A stretch of DNA of 64,000 bases from Ochrobactrum sp. RH2CCR150 (GCA_014138095.1 JACGXE010000002.1:706908-770907); one strand, 5' to 3'; positions 41,364 through 49,885 are shown, numbered from the stretch's first letter. Program-made: numbers and translations. The notes: generated from the letters alone by a model not told the origin.

Positions 41364-42937
41364 CCCAGACATTCATTGGCTACAAACCGGGCGTCGGCCC
41401 GGTTCTGAAGTGCCTGAAATATGACACTGACGATCCGCTGACATTGGCAAACACGGCATTTGATAGGTTCTTCTTCAATTCTGAGACGCAGAACCTGTCT
41501 TATGTTTTCCCGACGAACCCGTTTTTCTATCGTTCGGCAGAGCTAGCTGCGCTCCCGGCGACATTCAACATCACGAATGATCGGGGTAACGTCGTCATTT
41601 CTGGACGGACGGGAACGGCGACAGGTTTCTACAATGTCACAACGTATTACCGAATAACGAACGCCTATCCGAGCATGGGCTATGTTCCGATGTCGGAGTT
41701 CAGACAGGTTGATTTGCTCACCAACCGAATTGAGTGCGGGTCTTTCCTTAGCTATTACGCCTTGGTCGGCTCGACCAATCATAACGTGGTGACGGCGCAG
41801 CAATTCTATACCGTTATGGGCCGATTGGTTGGAACGACGAGCGGGTCAACGACCTTTCCGACGGTCTACAACGGCATAATCTCTACGGGCGATCAGGGAT
41901 TTGTCGGACTTGGGGAATGGTTCGTCTGGAAAAACCAGTTGATCTACACTGACAACAGAAACCCGAACGCCATTTATCCGAGTGTATGGGATTTGCCTGC
42001 CGACGCATCGGCTATGCGGACCTATACGACTGCTCCGGGTCTTCTGTCGCTGGAAGCAAGTTCCAGCCGTTTTGTGCTTTCCAGACCGGGCTATGATGTG
42101 AATACGACGAATGAGTTCGGCACGATCATAAGCTCGAACAACCGTTCGCCGGCTCTCTGCGTCATGAACGGCACGGAAAACAATATCCCTGCAAATGGAT
42201 CGAGAACAATTGCAGCACCTGCTGGTGTCATCCTCTCGCAAAGGGCGGTCGTTGACGTGATGTTCCGTGTCTCCGGTCAGACGTGGCGCGTACCTGGACT
42301 GCTGACCGATACCACGGCGGCAGGAACTTGGCGTTTGTCTTACACCGTGTCCAATAACAGCGTCACGTTCTACAATTCGGAGAAGGACGCTGTTGACCTG
42401 CGGTATGTCGTTTTCAACGTGGATGACCAGCCGACATCGACGGGCGGCAATCAGGTCATCTTCCGTGGCAATGATGGATCGCGTGACTATGTTCAGATCA
42501 AGAAACCCGGCACAAGCGACCCTGCAAGCCGTCCGAACGATATCCTGTTTGACAGCCGGTATCCGCAATTCCAGATCATCGCGCAGGGCTTTATTCCGAT
42601 ATCGAGCTTTGGTGCAACGCAGCCTCCGACGACGATCGATAAAGGCGCAAGAACATATCGGCTGAACTTCAACAATGCCGGTTTCGTGCCTTACCTGAAA
42701 TACTCAACCGTGTTTCCGAATTGTGTGACGACGCCGATCTATCGAGCCGAGCGCGGGGTTGATGTTTCGAACATATCCATGCTGGCCGAAGTGAATGACA
42801 CCTATGTCGATTTCTACTGTTCGCCAGACAGCGGCTGGTCTGATGCTTTCAGCCAAGCTGGCAGTTGGACTCGCCTTGACTACGGCGCCCGTATTCAGGG
42901 TGTCCGATACTACATCTTCGGCATAACGCCGAACTGA
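41360..42937 (+). CDS. Tail fibre-associated structural protein
   Basis: A 525-residue protein rich in Asn, Ser, Thr and aromatic residues with no cysteine-based domains, typical of beta-rich virion proteins. Two segments near the N- and C-termini share 'GF.PYLKY.T' / 'GPVLKCLKYDTDD'-like sequence, suggesting an internal duplication. It overlaps the J-like gene by 4 bp. No characterised family; a tail-tip or receptor-binding part is inferred. Confidence 0.65.
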   Translation: MTQTFIGYKPGVGPVLKCLKYDTDDPLTLANTAFDRFFFNSETQNLSYVFPTNPFFYRSAELAALPATFNITNDRGNVVISGRTGTATGFYNVTTYYRITNAYPSMGYVPMSEFRQVDLLTNRIECGSFLSYYALVGSTNHNVVTAQQFYTVMGRLVGTTSGSTTFPTVYNGIISTGDQGFVGLGEWFVWKNQLIYTDNRNPNAIYPSVWDLPADASAMRTYTTAPGLLSLEASSSRFVLSRPGYDVNTTNEFGTIISSNNRSPALCVMNGTENNIPANGSRTIAAPAGVILSQRAVVDVMFRVSGQTWRVPGLLTDTTAAGTWRLSYTVSNNSVTFYNSEKDAVDLRYVVFNVDDQPTSTGGNQVIFRGNDGSRDYVQIKKPGTSDPASRPNDILFDSRYPQFQIIAQGFIPISSFGATQPPTTIDKGARTYRLNFNNAGFVPYLKYSTVFPNCVTTPIYRAERGVDVSNISMLAEVNDTYVDFYCSPDSGWSDAFSQAGSWTRLDYGARIQGVRYYIFGITPN

Positions 42938-42954
42938 TCTCAGGAGAAAAATCT

Positions 42955-43920
42955 ATGGCTACTTTGTCCGACTATATGTCGGGAACGATTTCGCTCGCCA
43001 ATGGATCAGTGACGGTAACCGGAACCGGCACGCTGTTCGAGGTGACACGGTTTCGGGAAGGCGACACGCTCCAAATCCAGAACCTGACGGCTGTGATTTC
43101 CAGCGTCGATAGCGATACGCAACTGACGCTCGCTGAACCTTGGACCGGCCTCGATATTGTTGACGGCCCGTATCGTGCTCGCCAGCTTGGCGACGGCACT
43201 CGCGTTTCAACACAGGCTGCAACGGTTATTCAATCGCTCGGCAATGGCGTCCTGACAAACCTTGCTGAACTCGGCGTCGAGGAAGGCAAGGTACCTGTTG
43301 GCGGGCCGACGGGTGAGTATGAGTTGACGGACTTGGTTCAGGACCCGAATGGAAGCCTTGCAAAACTGGCGGCGTTGACGCTGGCGGCGAACAAAATTCT
43401 AAATACAAATGGCTCGGGCAATTTTACTCAGTCCGATATCACAGCAGCTGCTATCGCTCTTCTCAACCTTTCTGGGACGGCGGCAGCGGACCAATTGCCC
43501 TATCTGACTGGCGCAAGCGGAGCAGGGCTGACGACCCTAACGTCATTTGCTCGTACACTTCTTGCCGCTACCGGAGGGACCGCAGCTGTAGCAGCATTAG
43601 GGATAACGGTATCATCTTCATCCGGGAGTACAATGTCTCTCGTTTTTCCCAACGGCTTTAAGATTTGCATGGGCACAGTCACGCCTACAACGCTGAGCAG
43701 TGGTGGCTTCTATATTACAATGCCAGTTTCATTTACTAATATTCCAGTAGCTTGCTTAGTGATGCCCGGCGCGCTTGAGACAGCAAACAGGATTATCTAT
43801 AGCAATTACCGAACAAACTGGTCGAACACGCAAGTATACGTGCACGCTTGGTATAGCTCTACCAACGCCGCCGCAGCATCAATTACAACACGTGTTGACT
43901 ATTTAATAGCGGGGTTCTGA
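42955..43920 (+). CDS. Tail fibre / receptor-binding protein
   Basis: A 321-residue protein. The N-terminal 70 residues ('ISLANGSVTVTGTGTLFEV', 'REGDTLQIQNLTAVI') match the virion-attachment domain of phage tail fibres; a helical linker and a C-terminal Ser/Thr/Asn-rich beta domain ('SSSSGSTMSLVFPNGFKIC') follow. The last third has a different base composition (more AT-rich), as common in exchanged receptor-binding tips. Confidence 0.78.
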   Translation: MATLSDYMSGTISLANGSVTVTGTGTLFEVTRFREGDTLQIQNLTAVISSVDSDTQLTLAEPWTGLDIVDGPYRARQLGDGTRVSTQAATVIQSLGNGVLTNLAELGVEEGKVPVGGPTGEYELTDLVQDPNGSLAKLAALTLAANKILNTNGSGNFTQSDITAAAIALLNLSGTAAADQLPYLTGASGAGLTTLTSFARTLLAATGGTAAVAALGITVSSSSGSTMSLVFPNGFKICMGTVTPTTLSSGGFYITMPVSFTNIPVACLVMPGALETANRIIYSNYRTNWSNTQVYVHAWYSSTNAAAASITTRVDYLIAGF

Positions 43921-43921
43921 C

Positions 43922-44335
43922 ATGATTATTCGAGCAACCTTCAATGAAGAAGGCTTTGCGACTGGCTTCTATCCTGAGAACATTTGGCCTGTTGACTTCC
44001 CGGCTGATGCTATCGAGATAACAGCAGACCAATACTCTGATCTGATCGATAATCAGGGGATGCGCAAATGGGTAAACGGTGAAGTGGTTGAATACACCCC
44101 GCCAGCCGTCGATCCCGTCACGATCATTCCTGCGGTTACGCTCTGGGAACGCATGACTGATGTCGAGGCCGAACAGGTCAATACCGCCATGGCGACGCAG
44201 CCATTCCGCACCCGGCAAATCTTCCTGACCGCAAACACCTTCCGCTCTGATCATGAGCTTTGGCCGTTGCTGAAAAGCATGGCTACCGGTCTTTTCGGAG
44301 AGGAAAGGGCAGCTGAGTTGCTAAATTCATTTTGA
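43922..44335 (+). CDS. Probable tail fibre assembly protein
   Basis: A 137-residue protein starting 1 bp after the fibre gene. The N-terminal 'ATGFYPENIWPVDFPADAIEITADQYSDL' recalls fibre-assembly chaperones that begin with a virion-like dipeptide repeat. The C-terminal half ('FRTRQIFLTANTFRSDHELWPLL') is helical. Assigned by position and pattern. Confidence 0.6.
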   Translation: MIIRATFNEEGFATGFYPENIWPVDFPADAIEITADQYSDLIDNQGMRKWVNGEVVEYTPPAVDPVTIIPAVTLWERMTDVEAEQVNTAMATQPFRTRQIFLTANTFRSDHELWPLLKSMATGLFGEERAAELLNSF

Positions 44336-44337
44336 TT

Positions 44338-45414
44338 TCAGACAGTTGGTTTATTTGGAGGAGCTAGTTTGTCGCGGATTTTTATAAATGGCTCTTCTAT
44401 CAAAATATACGGGATGTACGAAAGAATGATCGCCGCAATGATCATCACGAAATAAAGAATAGGCCCCCGACATTCTGGAAAGAAGCGGATCGAGTAACTG
44501 AACATCAGCATATGCCAGAGGTAGAGGCTGTAACTGACTTTGCTGATGTACGTGATTGCGCTTTTCGCAATAATTCCAAGAGAAGGGCGACGAAAATAGA
44601 AGACGAGCACAATTGACGCGGCACTTAACCCCGTAACGATGTAGCCTGCTACATCATGATACCAACGTGGGAGCACTGGCGTAGGAAGGCCAAGCATGGA
44701 GCCGGAATAACGGTAGAGGTCCGCAGCAAAAAGCAGGCAAGCTACAATCACAAGCAAGGGCCACAACTGTTGAAACGTGTCTCGGACGCGTTTGATTTGA
44801 ATGAGATAGGCGATAAGTACTCCATAAGCCATCCCGTCGAAACGAAACGGGTTAACACGGATTGAGATCGGTTCTGAGCCTGCGTAATGCTGATATATGC
44901 GGACGATTATCGGAATGAGTATGGCTGCCAAGATCGCGATCAGCATTCCTCGCTTCTTGAAAAAACATGAAGCGGCCAAAGCCCCCAGCGGGAACAGAAT
45001 ATAGAACCATTCTTCCACGGCGAGCGACCAAGATACCGGAACAACACCTTGATTGTGGTTTATGGGCCACTGAAGCAATATGAAGTCACTGAATTGAACT
45101 CGCCCATAAACTATCCAGAAAAACAAAAGAATGAAAAAATAAGCGGGTAGAGTTCGCATCCAACGGCGGAACCAGAAGCGTCCAAAACTGTATCCGGTTA
45201 CTCCTTGGTTGAACATTTTTATGAGGATGGAGCCGATAAGAAACCCGGATAGAGCAAAAAATAGTTCTACACCGAACCATCCGCCAAAAGTGAGCGCCAT
45301 GTTGCTGTCAGGGGAAACAAGCGCCTGTCGAGCATGGCTTATCAAGACCATTGTGATCGCCGCTGCGCGTACGATATCTAGACCAAAATTTCGAGTTTCT
45401 GAGAAATCAGACAA
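44338..45414 (-). CDS. Acyltransferase-3 family membrane enzyme
   Basis: A 358-residue integral membrane protein with about ten membrane segments and the acyltransferase-3 pattern ('GLDIVRAAAITMVLISHAR', 'GWFGVELFFALSGFLIG', 'FWFRRWMRTLPAYF', 'VSWSLAVEEWFYILFP'). Such enzymes O-acetylate LPS O-antigen or other glycans. In prophages they cause serotype conversion and block superinfection. It converges on the fibre genes from the other strand. The start is TTG at 45414 with AGGGA ahead. Confidence 0.9.
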   Translation of the reverse strand: MSDFSETRNFGLDIVRAAAITMVLISHARQALVSPDSNMALTFGGWFGVELFFALSGFLIGSILIKMFNQGVTGYSFGRFWFRRWMRTLPAYFFILLFFWIVYGRVQFSDFILLQWPINHNQGVVPVSWSLAVEEWFYILFPLGALAASCFFKKRGMLIAILAAILIPIIVRIYQHYAGSEPISIRVNPFRFDGMAYGVLIAYLIQIKRVRDTFQQLWPLLVIVACLLFAADLYRYSGSMLGLPTPVLPRWYHDVAGYIVTGLSAASIVLVFYFRRPSLGIIAKSAITYISKVSYSLYLWHMLMFSYSIRFFPECRGPILYFVMIIAAIILSYIPYILIEEPFIKIRDKLAPPNKPTV

Positions 45415-45491
45415 GTGGTCATCCCTTTAATGAGTAAATCGCTCTAGCAGGGCGTTATCTGATCAGTCAATGACGACTTCCAGTCGAACCT

Positions 45492-45515
45492 CCGCCGCCC
45501 ACTGAGGCGGCTTTT
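45492..45515 (+). terminator. Hairpin terminator, rightward
   Basis: CCGCC-GCCCACTGA-GGCGG followed by CTTTTC. Lies between the acyltransferase and the DUF982 cassette. Confidence 0.65.
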
Positions 45516-45529
45516 CTTTGCTTAAGAAA

Positions 45530-45550
45530 AACCCCGGACTAGCCGGGGTT
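45530..45550 (-). terminator. Terminator for the leftward DUF982 cassette
   Basis: AACCCCGG-ACTAG-CCGGGGTT; on the minus strand it is followed by TTTTTC. It directly follows the stop of the small membrane gene at 45555. Confidence 0.8.
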
Positions 45551-45554
45551 AAGG

Positions 45555-45653
45555 CTATTGCCGCCACCTGGTGTCCCAGGAAAGCACCGATATGACACAA
45601 AGCAATGCAGCGAGGATGGGGACTTCGATTAGAAAATACCAATGCATTGACAT
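45555..45653 (-). CDS. 32-residue single-pass membrane peptide
   Basis: A short leftward gene: ATG 45653 with GAGGG just upstream, stop at 45555, encoding MSMHWYFLIEVPILAALLCV and a short polar tail. One membrane helix covers residues 5-24. It starts 4 bp after the DUF982 stop and ends at a terminator, so transcription and translation are plausible. Too short for most gene callers. Confidence 0.65.
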   Translation of the reverse strand: MSMHWYFLIEVPILAALLCVISVLSWDTRWRQ

Positions 45654-45657
45654 GCCC

Positions 45658-45960
45658 TCATACTGGAACGCGGCCACCGCCATTGCCATGCGAGGTCATC
45701 CACGGCATAGCCGCTTCAGGTTTTTCGAGAATGTTGCGCTTTCGAGCGAAGCCTTCAAAGGCGTTTTGCGCCACGATTAGCGGTTTTTGCCCGCTGTAAG
45801 CGTCACAACAGGCGCTCCATGCCACTTCATAGATGATGTCGCGATCATCCTGTGGCCATTCATAAAGAAAATCGATTGCGTCAATAGGGCCTGCGATCTC
45901 TCTGATCAGAAATTTGCCGTCCTTCACAAAAATTGGACTGTCAAACAAACGGTCGCTCAT
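45658..45960 (-). CDS. DUF982 domain protein
   Basis: The 100-residue protein follows the DUF982 pattern: 'IREIAGPIDAIDFLYEWP' , 'VAWSACCDAYSGQKPLIVAQNAFEGFARKRNIL'. DUF982 proteins are a Rhizobiales-specific expansion of unknown function, often prophage- or plasmid-borne. ATG 45960 has GGAGG five bases upstream. It is first in a two-gene leftward cassette. Confidence 0.85.
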   Translation of the reverse strand: MSDRLFDSPIFVKDGKFLIREIAGPIDAIDFLYEWPQDDRDIIYEVAWSACCDAYSGQKPLIVAQNAFEGFARKRNILEKPEAAMPWMTSHGNGGGRVPV

Positions 45961-46065
45961 CGAAACCTCCATTTGATCGAACGAAAAAGTTGGAATGACG
46001 ACATCGATTTAGTGATCGATCCGGCGGTTTCAAGAACCTCTTATTGTTAAATTTCAGGAAACCCC

Positions 46066-46929
46066 ATGAACAAAACAACGTTCTTCGCGTATGCGAGGCG
46101 CGCGCCTTTTGGCGGGCGCTTGAGCCAGTCGCAGGTCGACGGCACGTCGGCAATTCTGGCCGAAGCAGAGCGCCGAGGCTTGCCGGATGAGCAAGCGGCC
46201 TACGTGCTCGCGACAGCATTCCACGAGACCGGCGGCAAGATGCAGCCTATCGAGGAAAACCTCACCTACACCAGTGCGGCTCGCATCAGGCAGGTCTGGC
46301 CGTCGCGGTTCTCCACTGTGCAGGCCGCCCAGCCTTATGTGCGTAATCCACAGGCCTTGGCTAACAAGGTCTACGGCGGGCGCATGGGCAATACCGGTGC
46401 GAATGACGGATGGCTATACCGCGGTCGCGGGTTGGTGCAGATCACCGGCAAGGACAATTACAAGAAGTATGGCCTTGGCGATAACCCCGACGCCGCGCTG
46501 GAGGACAGCACCGCAGTGCGCATCCTCTTCGACGGGATGATCAACGGCAAGTTCACGGGCAAGCGACTGGCTGACTACTTCGGTGCCGGTAACGCTAACC
46601 CAGAAGGTGCCCGCGCAATCGTCAACGGCACTGACAAGGCCAGCCTGATTGCGGGTTACTACCGCAACTTCCTCGACAGCCTTGTGGCGGCGCGTGAAAT
46701 GAAGCCTGCCATTGCCGAAGACGCCAAGCCTGATGATGTGCCGCTTCTCGAAAGCCCAGCCGTAAAGCTAATGCTGACCGGTGGGGCGGGCACCATGGCG
46801 ACCAGCCTTATCGGTGCGGTCGCCAACCCATGGGCATTCGCGACGGTCGCGCTTCTACTGGTCGCTGCAGGCGCGGGGTTCTGGCTCTGGAAGAGCGGCA
46901 GGATCGAACTGAAGAGGGTGGTGGCGTGA
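46066..46929 (+). CDS. GH19 family endolysin with C-terminal membrane anchor
   Basis: The 287-residue protein has a GH19 chitinase-like lysozyme domain (about 20-200) with catalytic Glu54 in 'AFHETGG', 'YRGRGLVQITGKDNYKKYG' and 'GKRLADYF'. A C-terminal hydrophobic segment (about 240-275) ends in a basic tail, so it is anchored after export or acts as a fused holin-like element. It cleaves peptidoglycan glycan strands at lysis. Confidence 0.9.
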   Translation: MNKTTFFAYARRAPFGGRLSQSQVDGTSAILAEAERRGLPDEQAAYVLATAFHETGGKMQPIEENLTYTSAARIRQVWPSRFSTVQAAQPYVRNPQALANKVYGGRMGNTGANDGWLYRGRGLVQITGKDNYKKYGLGDNPDAALEDSTAVRILFDGMINGKFTGKRLADYFGAGNANPEGARAIVNGTDKASLIAGYYRNFLDSLVAAREMKPAIAEDAKPDDVPLLESPAVKLMLTGGAGTMATSLIGAVANPWAFATVALLLVAAGAGFWLWKSGRIELKRVVA

Positions 46930-47114
46930 TCGTCAGAGTAGCGATCGAATATGACACGGAAGCCGAAACGGCCGTCGTACAGATCGGCAACGAAGCGCAG
47001 GAATGGCACCGTGCGCGGCTTACCAACAGCGCCATGACCGAAACGCGGGACGGCTACTTGCTGCCTATCTCAGGGCCGCGGCAAGCGCTGATTTTAACGG
47101 GGGTTCCGACATGA
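46926..47114 (+). CDS. Small lysis-region protein, GTG start
   Basis: A 62-residue beta-rich protein starting at GTG 46926 (overlap GTGA with the endolysin). No membrane segment. It lies in the lysis operon between endolysin and spanin genes; function unknown. Confidence 0.55.
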   Translation: MIVRVAIEYDTEAETAVVQIGNEAQEWHRARLTNSAMTETRDGYLLPISGPRQALILTGVPT

Positions 47115-47359
47115 CGTGGATAGCCGCCCTGTGGGCGACGACAAAAAGCCAGATCACTGGCTGGGCCGTGGCAATCGCTGCGGCCCTTGCGATTCTGGTG
47201 GGTGCTTACCTCAAAGGCAGGGCGGACAACGCCACAAGCGCAACCGTCGACCGGCTGAAGGCCGCCAACAAAGCAAGGAAGATCGAAGATGAAACCAGCA
47301 AGCTTGGCGGCGGCGATGTTGACGCTGCTCTGTCTCGGTGGATGCGTGACAGCCGGTAG
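47111..47359 (+). CDS. Inner-membrane spanin-like protein (Rz type)
   Basis: An 82-residue protein with one N-terminal membrane segment (about 15-38) and a charged helical periplasmic part ('DRLKAANKARKIEDETSKL'). The nested lipoprotein gene at 47289 is the mark of an Rz/Rz1 pair that fuses inner and outer membranes in the last step of lysis. Confidence 0.8.
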   Translation: MTWIAALWATTKSQITGWAVAIAAALAILVGAYLKGRADNATSATVDRLKAANKARKIEDETSKLGGGDVDAALSRWMRDSR

Positions 47360-47480
47360 CTACTGCGACGTCGCGCGGCCTGTTCGCCCGAGTGTCGAGG
47401 ACAGCCTGACCGACGGCACAAAGCGCCAGATCCTCGCGGAGAACACGAAACTGGAAAAGCTGTGCGGGGTGCGACCGTGA
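47289..47480 (+). CDS. Outer-membrane spanin lipoprotein (Rz1 type)
   Basis: A 63-residue protein with signal peptide and lipobox 'LCLGGC' (Cys19), overlapping the Rz-like gene by 71 bp in another frame. The mature part is short and begins with VTAGSYCDVARPVRPS. This nested layout is typical of o-spanins. Confidence 0.85.
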   Translation: MKPASLAAAMLTLLCLGGCVTAGSYCDVARPVRPSVEDSLTDGTKRQILAENTKLEKLCGVRP

Positions 47481-47540
47481 GGGCGCAAAGGTATGGCTGG
47501 CCTGCCTGTGGCTGGGTGTGGCAGCAAGGGGGATTATTGG

Positions 47541-47876
47541 ATGACCGGCGCTGAAATCATGGCCGTGGTCGGCTTTATCGTGATGCTGATGGGCTTTCTG
47601 TTCGGGCTTTGGAAATACGTTGAAAGCCAGATCGCGAAAGCTGAGACGCGCAACGCGGCGAAAGCCGAAGCTGCGACCGCTCTTGCCAGCCTGACCCGGC
47701 AGGAGCTTTCCGACTACAAGCTGCGCGCGGCAGAGACGTTCGCCACCAAAGCAGGCATGCAGGAGCAGACCTCCCAGATCATGCGAGCCATCGAAAGTGT
47801 GGCGCATCGTATCGACGGTCTCACCGAGCGGATTGATAACATCATGGCGACGAGGACGGGGCGTACAAGAACTTGA
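47541..47876 (+). CDS. Small membrane protein with coiled coil (holin-like or XhlA-like)
   Basis: A 111-residue protein with one N-terminal membrane segment (about 5-27, 'IMAVVGFIVMLMGFLFGLW') and a long helical tail. ATG 47541 was chosen for the AAGGGGG upstream; the longer frame from 47493 has no such site. It could be a holin, an XhlA-like lysis accessory or a membrane anchor. It is the last gene of the lysis cassette. Confidence 0.6.
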   Translation: MTGAEIMAVVGFIVMLMGFLFGLWKYVESQIAKAETRNAAKAEAATALASLTRQELSDYKLRAAETFATKAGMQEQTSQIMRAIESVAHRIDGLTERIDNIMATRTGRTRT

Positions 47877-48275
47877 GCTTGAAGTTTCGATTTCTCGATC
47901 ATATGTAATGATAGCCGAAGTGCTTTGAACGTGCTAACTTACATCCGTAAGACTGATTGGAGGCAAAAAAACGCTTGCAAATGCGAACTTTTTTGCTGCA
48001 TATGCGTTTTAATAGCGAGCACACGCGAGCAGACTGGATTCTCGAAAGGTGAATCTGGAAAGCCATTCGAAGCTGCAATTACTTGCTTGCGAGTAAATTG
48101 GAGCGTGTTCTTAACATCTAGACCTTTGACATCGTCCGGCCGGGCGTCTCACTGGTGGTTGTTACGATCCGTAGGTGTGAAGAGATAGGTTGCGGGTGAA
48201 TATTCTGCACAATCTCGTTGTTCGAAAGGCAAGCACGAATTCCTGCTGTAGGATTAAATCCATGGCAAAAAAATG
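47877..48275. other. Intergenic region after lysis genes
   Basis: About 400 bp without a convincing gene. It has short AT-rich stretches and ends with the bidirectional terminator at 48276. It may carry a small RNA ending at that hairpin or remnants of a displaced gene. I see no tRNA, repeat array or clear promoter. Confidence 0.4.
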
Positions 48276-48308
48276 GGCTGGTGTCGCAAATAGCGCACCA
48301 GCCTTTTT
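48276..48308. terminator. Bidirectional terminator
   Basis: GGCTGGTG-T-CGC-AAATA-GCG-CACCAGCC, with T-runs on both strands. It ends transcription of the rightward lysis region and the leftward two-gene operon, insulating that operon from its neighbours. Confidence 0.85.
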
Positions 48309-48309
48309 G

Positions 48310-49194
48310 TTAATGCCCGATCACATAATCGTTAGGTGCGATGTTGACGTGAGTTTTCTTTGGTGGGCTGCCATCGCCGTGGCAGTTATGATAAAGTGGT
48401 CTTAGTTTACCTTTGACGGGGGTGCAGTCGTAATGAAAGCAGTGATCGTAAGCCCCGCCTAGCCGACTTCGAGCATTCAATAAACATTCAACACTGTGTT
48501 GTTTAGCTGAACTATTACGCAGATACCCGTGACGATCATTTCCCGGGCTTTTGAAAAAATGGACCCCATCACATAACGCGCGCTTCTGCTCATCAGGTGG
48601 TGTTTTCCAAGGATGTTTCGCGATGAAATTTGCTATTGCATCACTCAACAGCTCATCTGGATCGGCACAATATGTCACCTTTTCGTATAAATTTTTCAAC
48701 ATATGGCGTAGATCGTCCCCCTGAAAATTTCGAACAGGAAGAAGTAGTGGGTTAAGATTATGAACGTTTGTTTTATGTGTTACGCGACTTGATACATCTC
48801 TTAAGCGTTTACTTGCTTTAATCACATCGGAAGTAAAGTCGTTCAGTATTTTGTTTTTTTCAATGGCATTTTTTGCTGATTTAACATCAGGAACCGTCAA
48901 TCGATGGGGTAAGGCAAACGGAAAAAACCTTTCCAAGAGTTGATCTGTGCTTTTGTCATTGTAGTCTGCATACAACAATAAGGTTACGATTTTTTTGTTC
49001 TCTTGCCGTTCTATATAATAATCGAACAATTGATTGATAATCTTTTCGGCATGATTAGGATCGTAACTACCTTCCCATTTATTGGGAGTGATGAATAGTC
49101 TACCTCCCGGAGCGATCTTTTGCGCGGCTTCTTTTCGGAGCCGATCAAAAAATGAAACGGGAAGTCCGGCGATGACAAGGGAATAGTCCGTCAT
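48310..49194 (-). CDS. Unknown His/Cys-rich protein, second gene of a LOTUS-associated pair
   Basis: A 294-residue protein of no family I recognise. The N-terminal half alternates hydrophobic strands and helices ('YSLVIAGLPVSFFDRLRKEA', 'KKIVTLLLYADYNDKSTD') as in a Rossmann-like or nuclease fold. The C-terminal 90 residues hold conserved-looking His/Cys/Asp positions: 'CDGVHFF', 'AYDHCFHYDC', 'YHNCHG' and 'HVNIAPNDYVI', suggesting a metal site or catalytic centre. It lies 19 bp after the LOTUS-like gene in an AT-rich leftward operon bounded by a bidirectional terminator. Defence or lysogen function is inference from context. Confidence 0.65.
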   Translation of the reverse strand: MTDYSLVIAGLPVSFFDRLRKEAAQKIAPGGRLFITPNKWEGSYDPNHAEKIINQLFDYYIERQENKKIVTLLLYADYNDKSTDQLLERFFPFALPHRLTVPDVKSAKNAIEKNKILNDFTSDVIKASKRLRDVSSRVTHKTNVHNLNPLLLPVRNFQGDDLRHMLKNLYEKVTYCADPDELLSDAIANFIAKHPWKTPPDEQKRALCDGVHFFKSPGNDRHGYLRNSSAKQHSVECLLNARSRLGGAYDHCFHYDCTPVKGKLRPLYHNCHGDGSPPKKTHVNIAPNDYVIGH

Positions 49195-49213
49195 GATCGA
49201 TCGTCCAACTTCG

Positions 49214-49885
49214 CTATACGTTCTTGTTCATCAAAGCAACTATCACGTCCATGGGTAATGAGACCGTCGCCAATTGTCGCTTATCAAGCGCATCTACTAT
49301 GGCATGCAATAACGTTCTCTGATGTCCAAATGGAGATATATGCGTTCTAGGTTTAGATAAGAATTGCTCTGTTTCAAGTTTATTATCTTCGATCCAACTA
49401 ATTATCTTGGAGTAAATAACTTTATCTCTGTCGTTAGATGTGTCAGGCGTTATATATTCACTATCGATTGCGACATACGAAGGCGAAGGCGGCGCATCGA
49501 CGTCCTCAAATGTAAAATCATCGAGATTGACGAAACGCCTCGATCCTACTACCGGAACTGAGAAGGCGGCCCAGAAACGATAATTGAAACGAAATTTTCG
49601 GTCTTTTTTTTCAGTTGTCGCATCAGTAATTAAACTTGCCAATTCTTGACTATTTCTTTTTATAAGAGATTGAATATTCCTAAACTGCCCCGTGAAAATT
49701 ATTTCGTATTTGTCCGAAAAACGTTTTCTCACAAAATTGGCCAGACTTTTCTCTTCTTTTTTAATCGTCTGGAGGTCTGAGCCAATATCCATGCCCAGCT
49801 TACTGAGAAGGTAAGGTTGACCGGTACTTAATTCAGCATCTGCCAAGGCCTCTATTTTCGATGCGATTCTTGAAAGTTCGTCCAT
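49214..49885 (-). CDS. LOTUS/OST-HTH-like domain protein, first gene of the pair
   Basis: A 223-residue protein. The N-terminal about 80 residues ('GQPYLLSKLGMDIGSDLQTI', 'LANFVRKRFSDKYEIIFTG') resemble a bacterial LOTUS winged-helix domain, a fold that binds RNA, often G-quadruplexes, and usually joins a NYN nuclease. No NYN domain follows; the rest has 'FWAAFSVPV' and a helical C-terminus. AT-rich codons differ from nearby phage genes. Its partner is the unknown protein downstream. Confidence 0.6.
   Translation of the reverse strand: MDELSRIASKIEALADAELSTGQPYLLSKLGMDIGSDLQTIKKEEKSLANFVRKRFSDKYEIIFTGQFRNIQSLIKRNSQELASLITDATTEKKDRKFRFNYRFWAAFSVPVVGSRRFVNLDDFTFEDVDAPPSPSYVAIDSEYITPDTSNDRDKVIYSKIISWIEDNKLETEQFLSKPRTHISPFGHQRTLLHAIVDALDKRQLATVSLPMDVIVALMNKNV

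Noticed and set aside
40578..41372. Leftward 264-codon frame opposite the tail-tip gene
   Set aside because: Antisense shadow of a clear structural gene, with atypical composition and no start signal.
45571..45780. Rightward 69-codon frame
   Set aside because: It lies opposite the DUF982 and 32-residue membrane genes, both with good ribosome-binding sites; the rightward frame has none.
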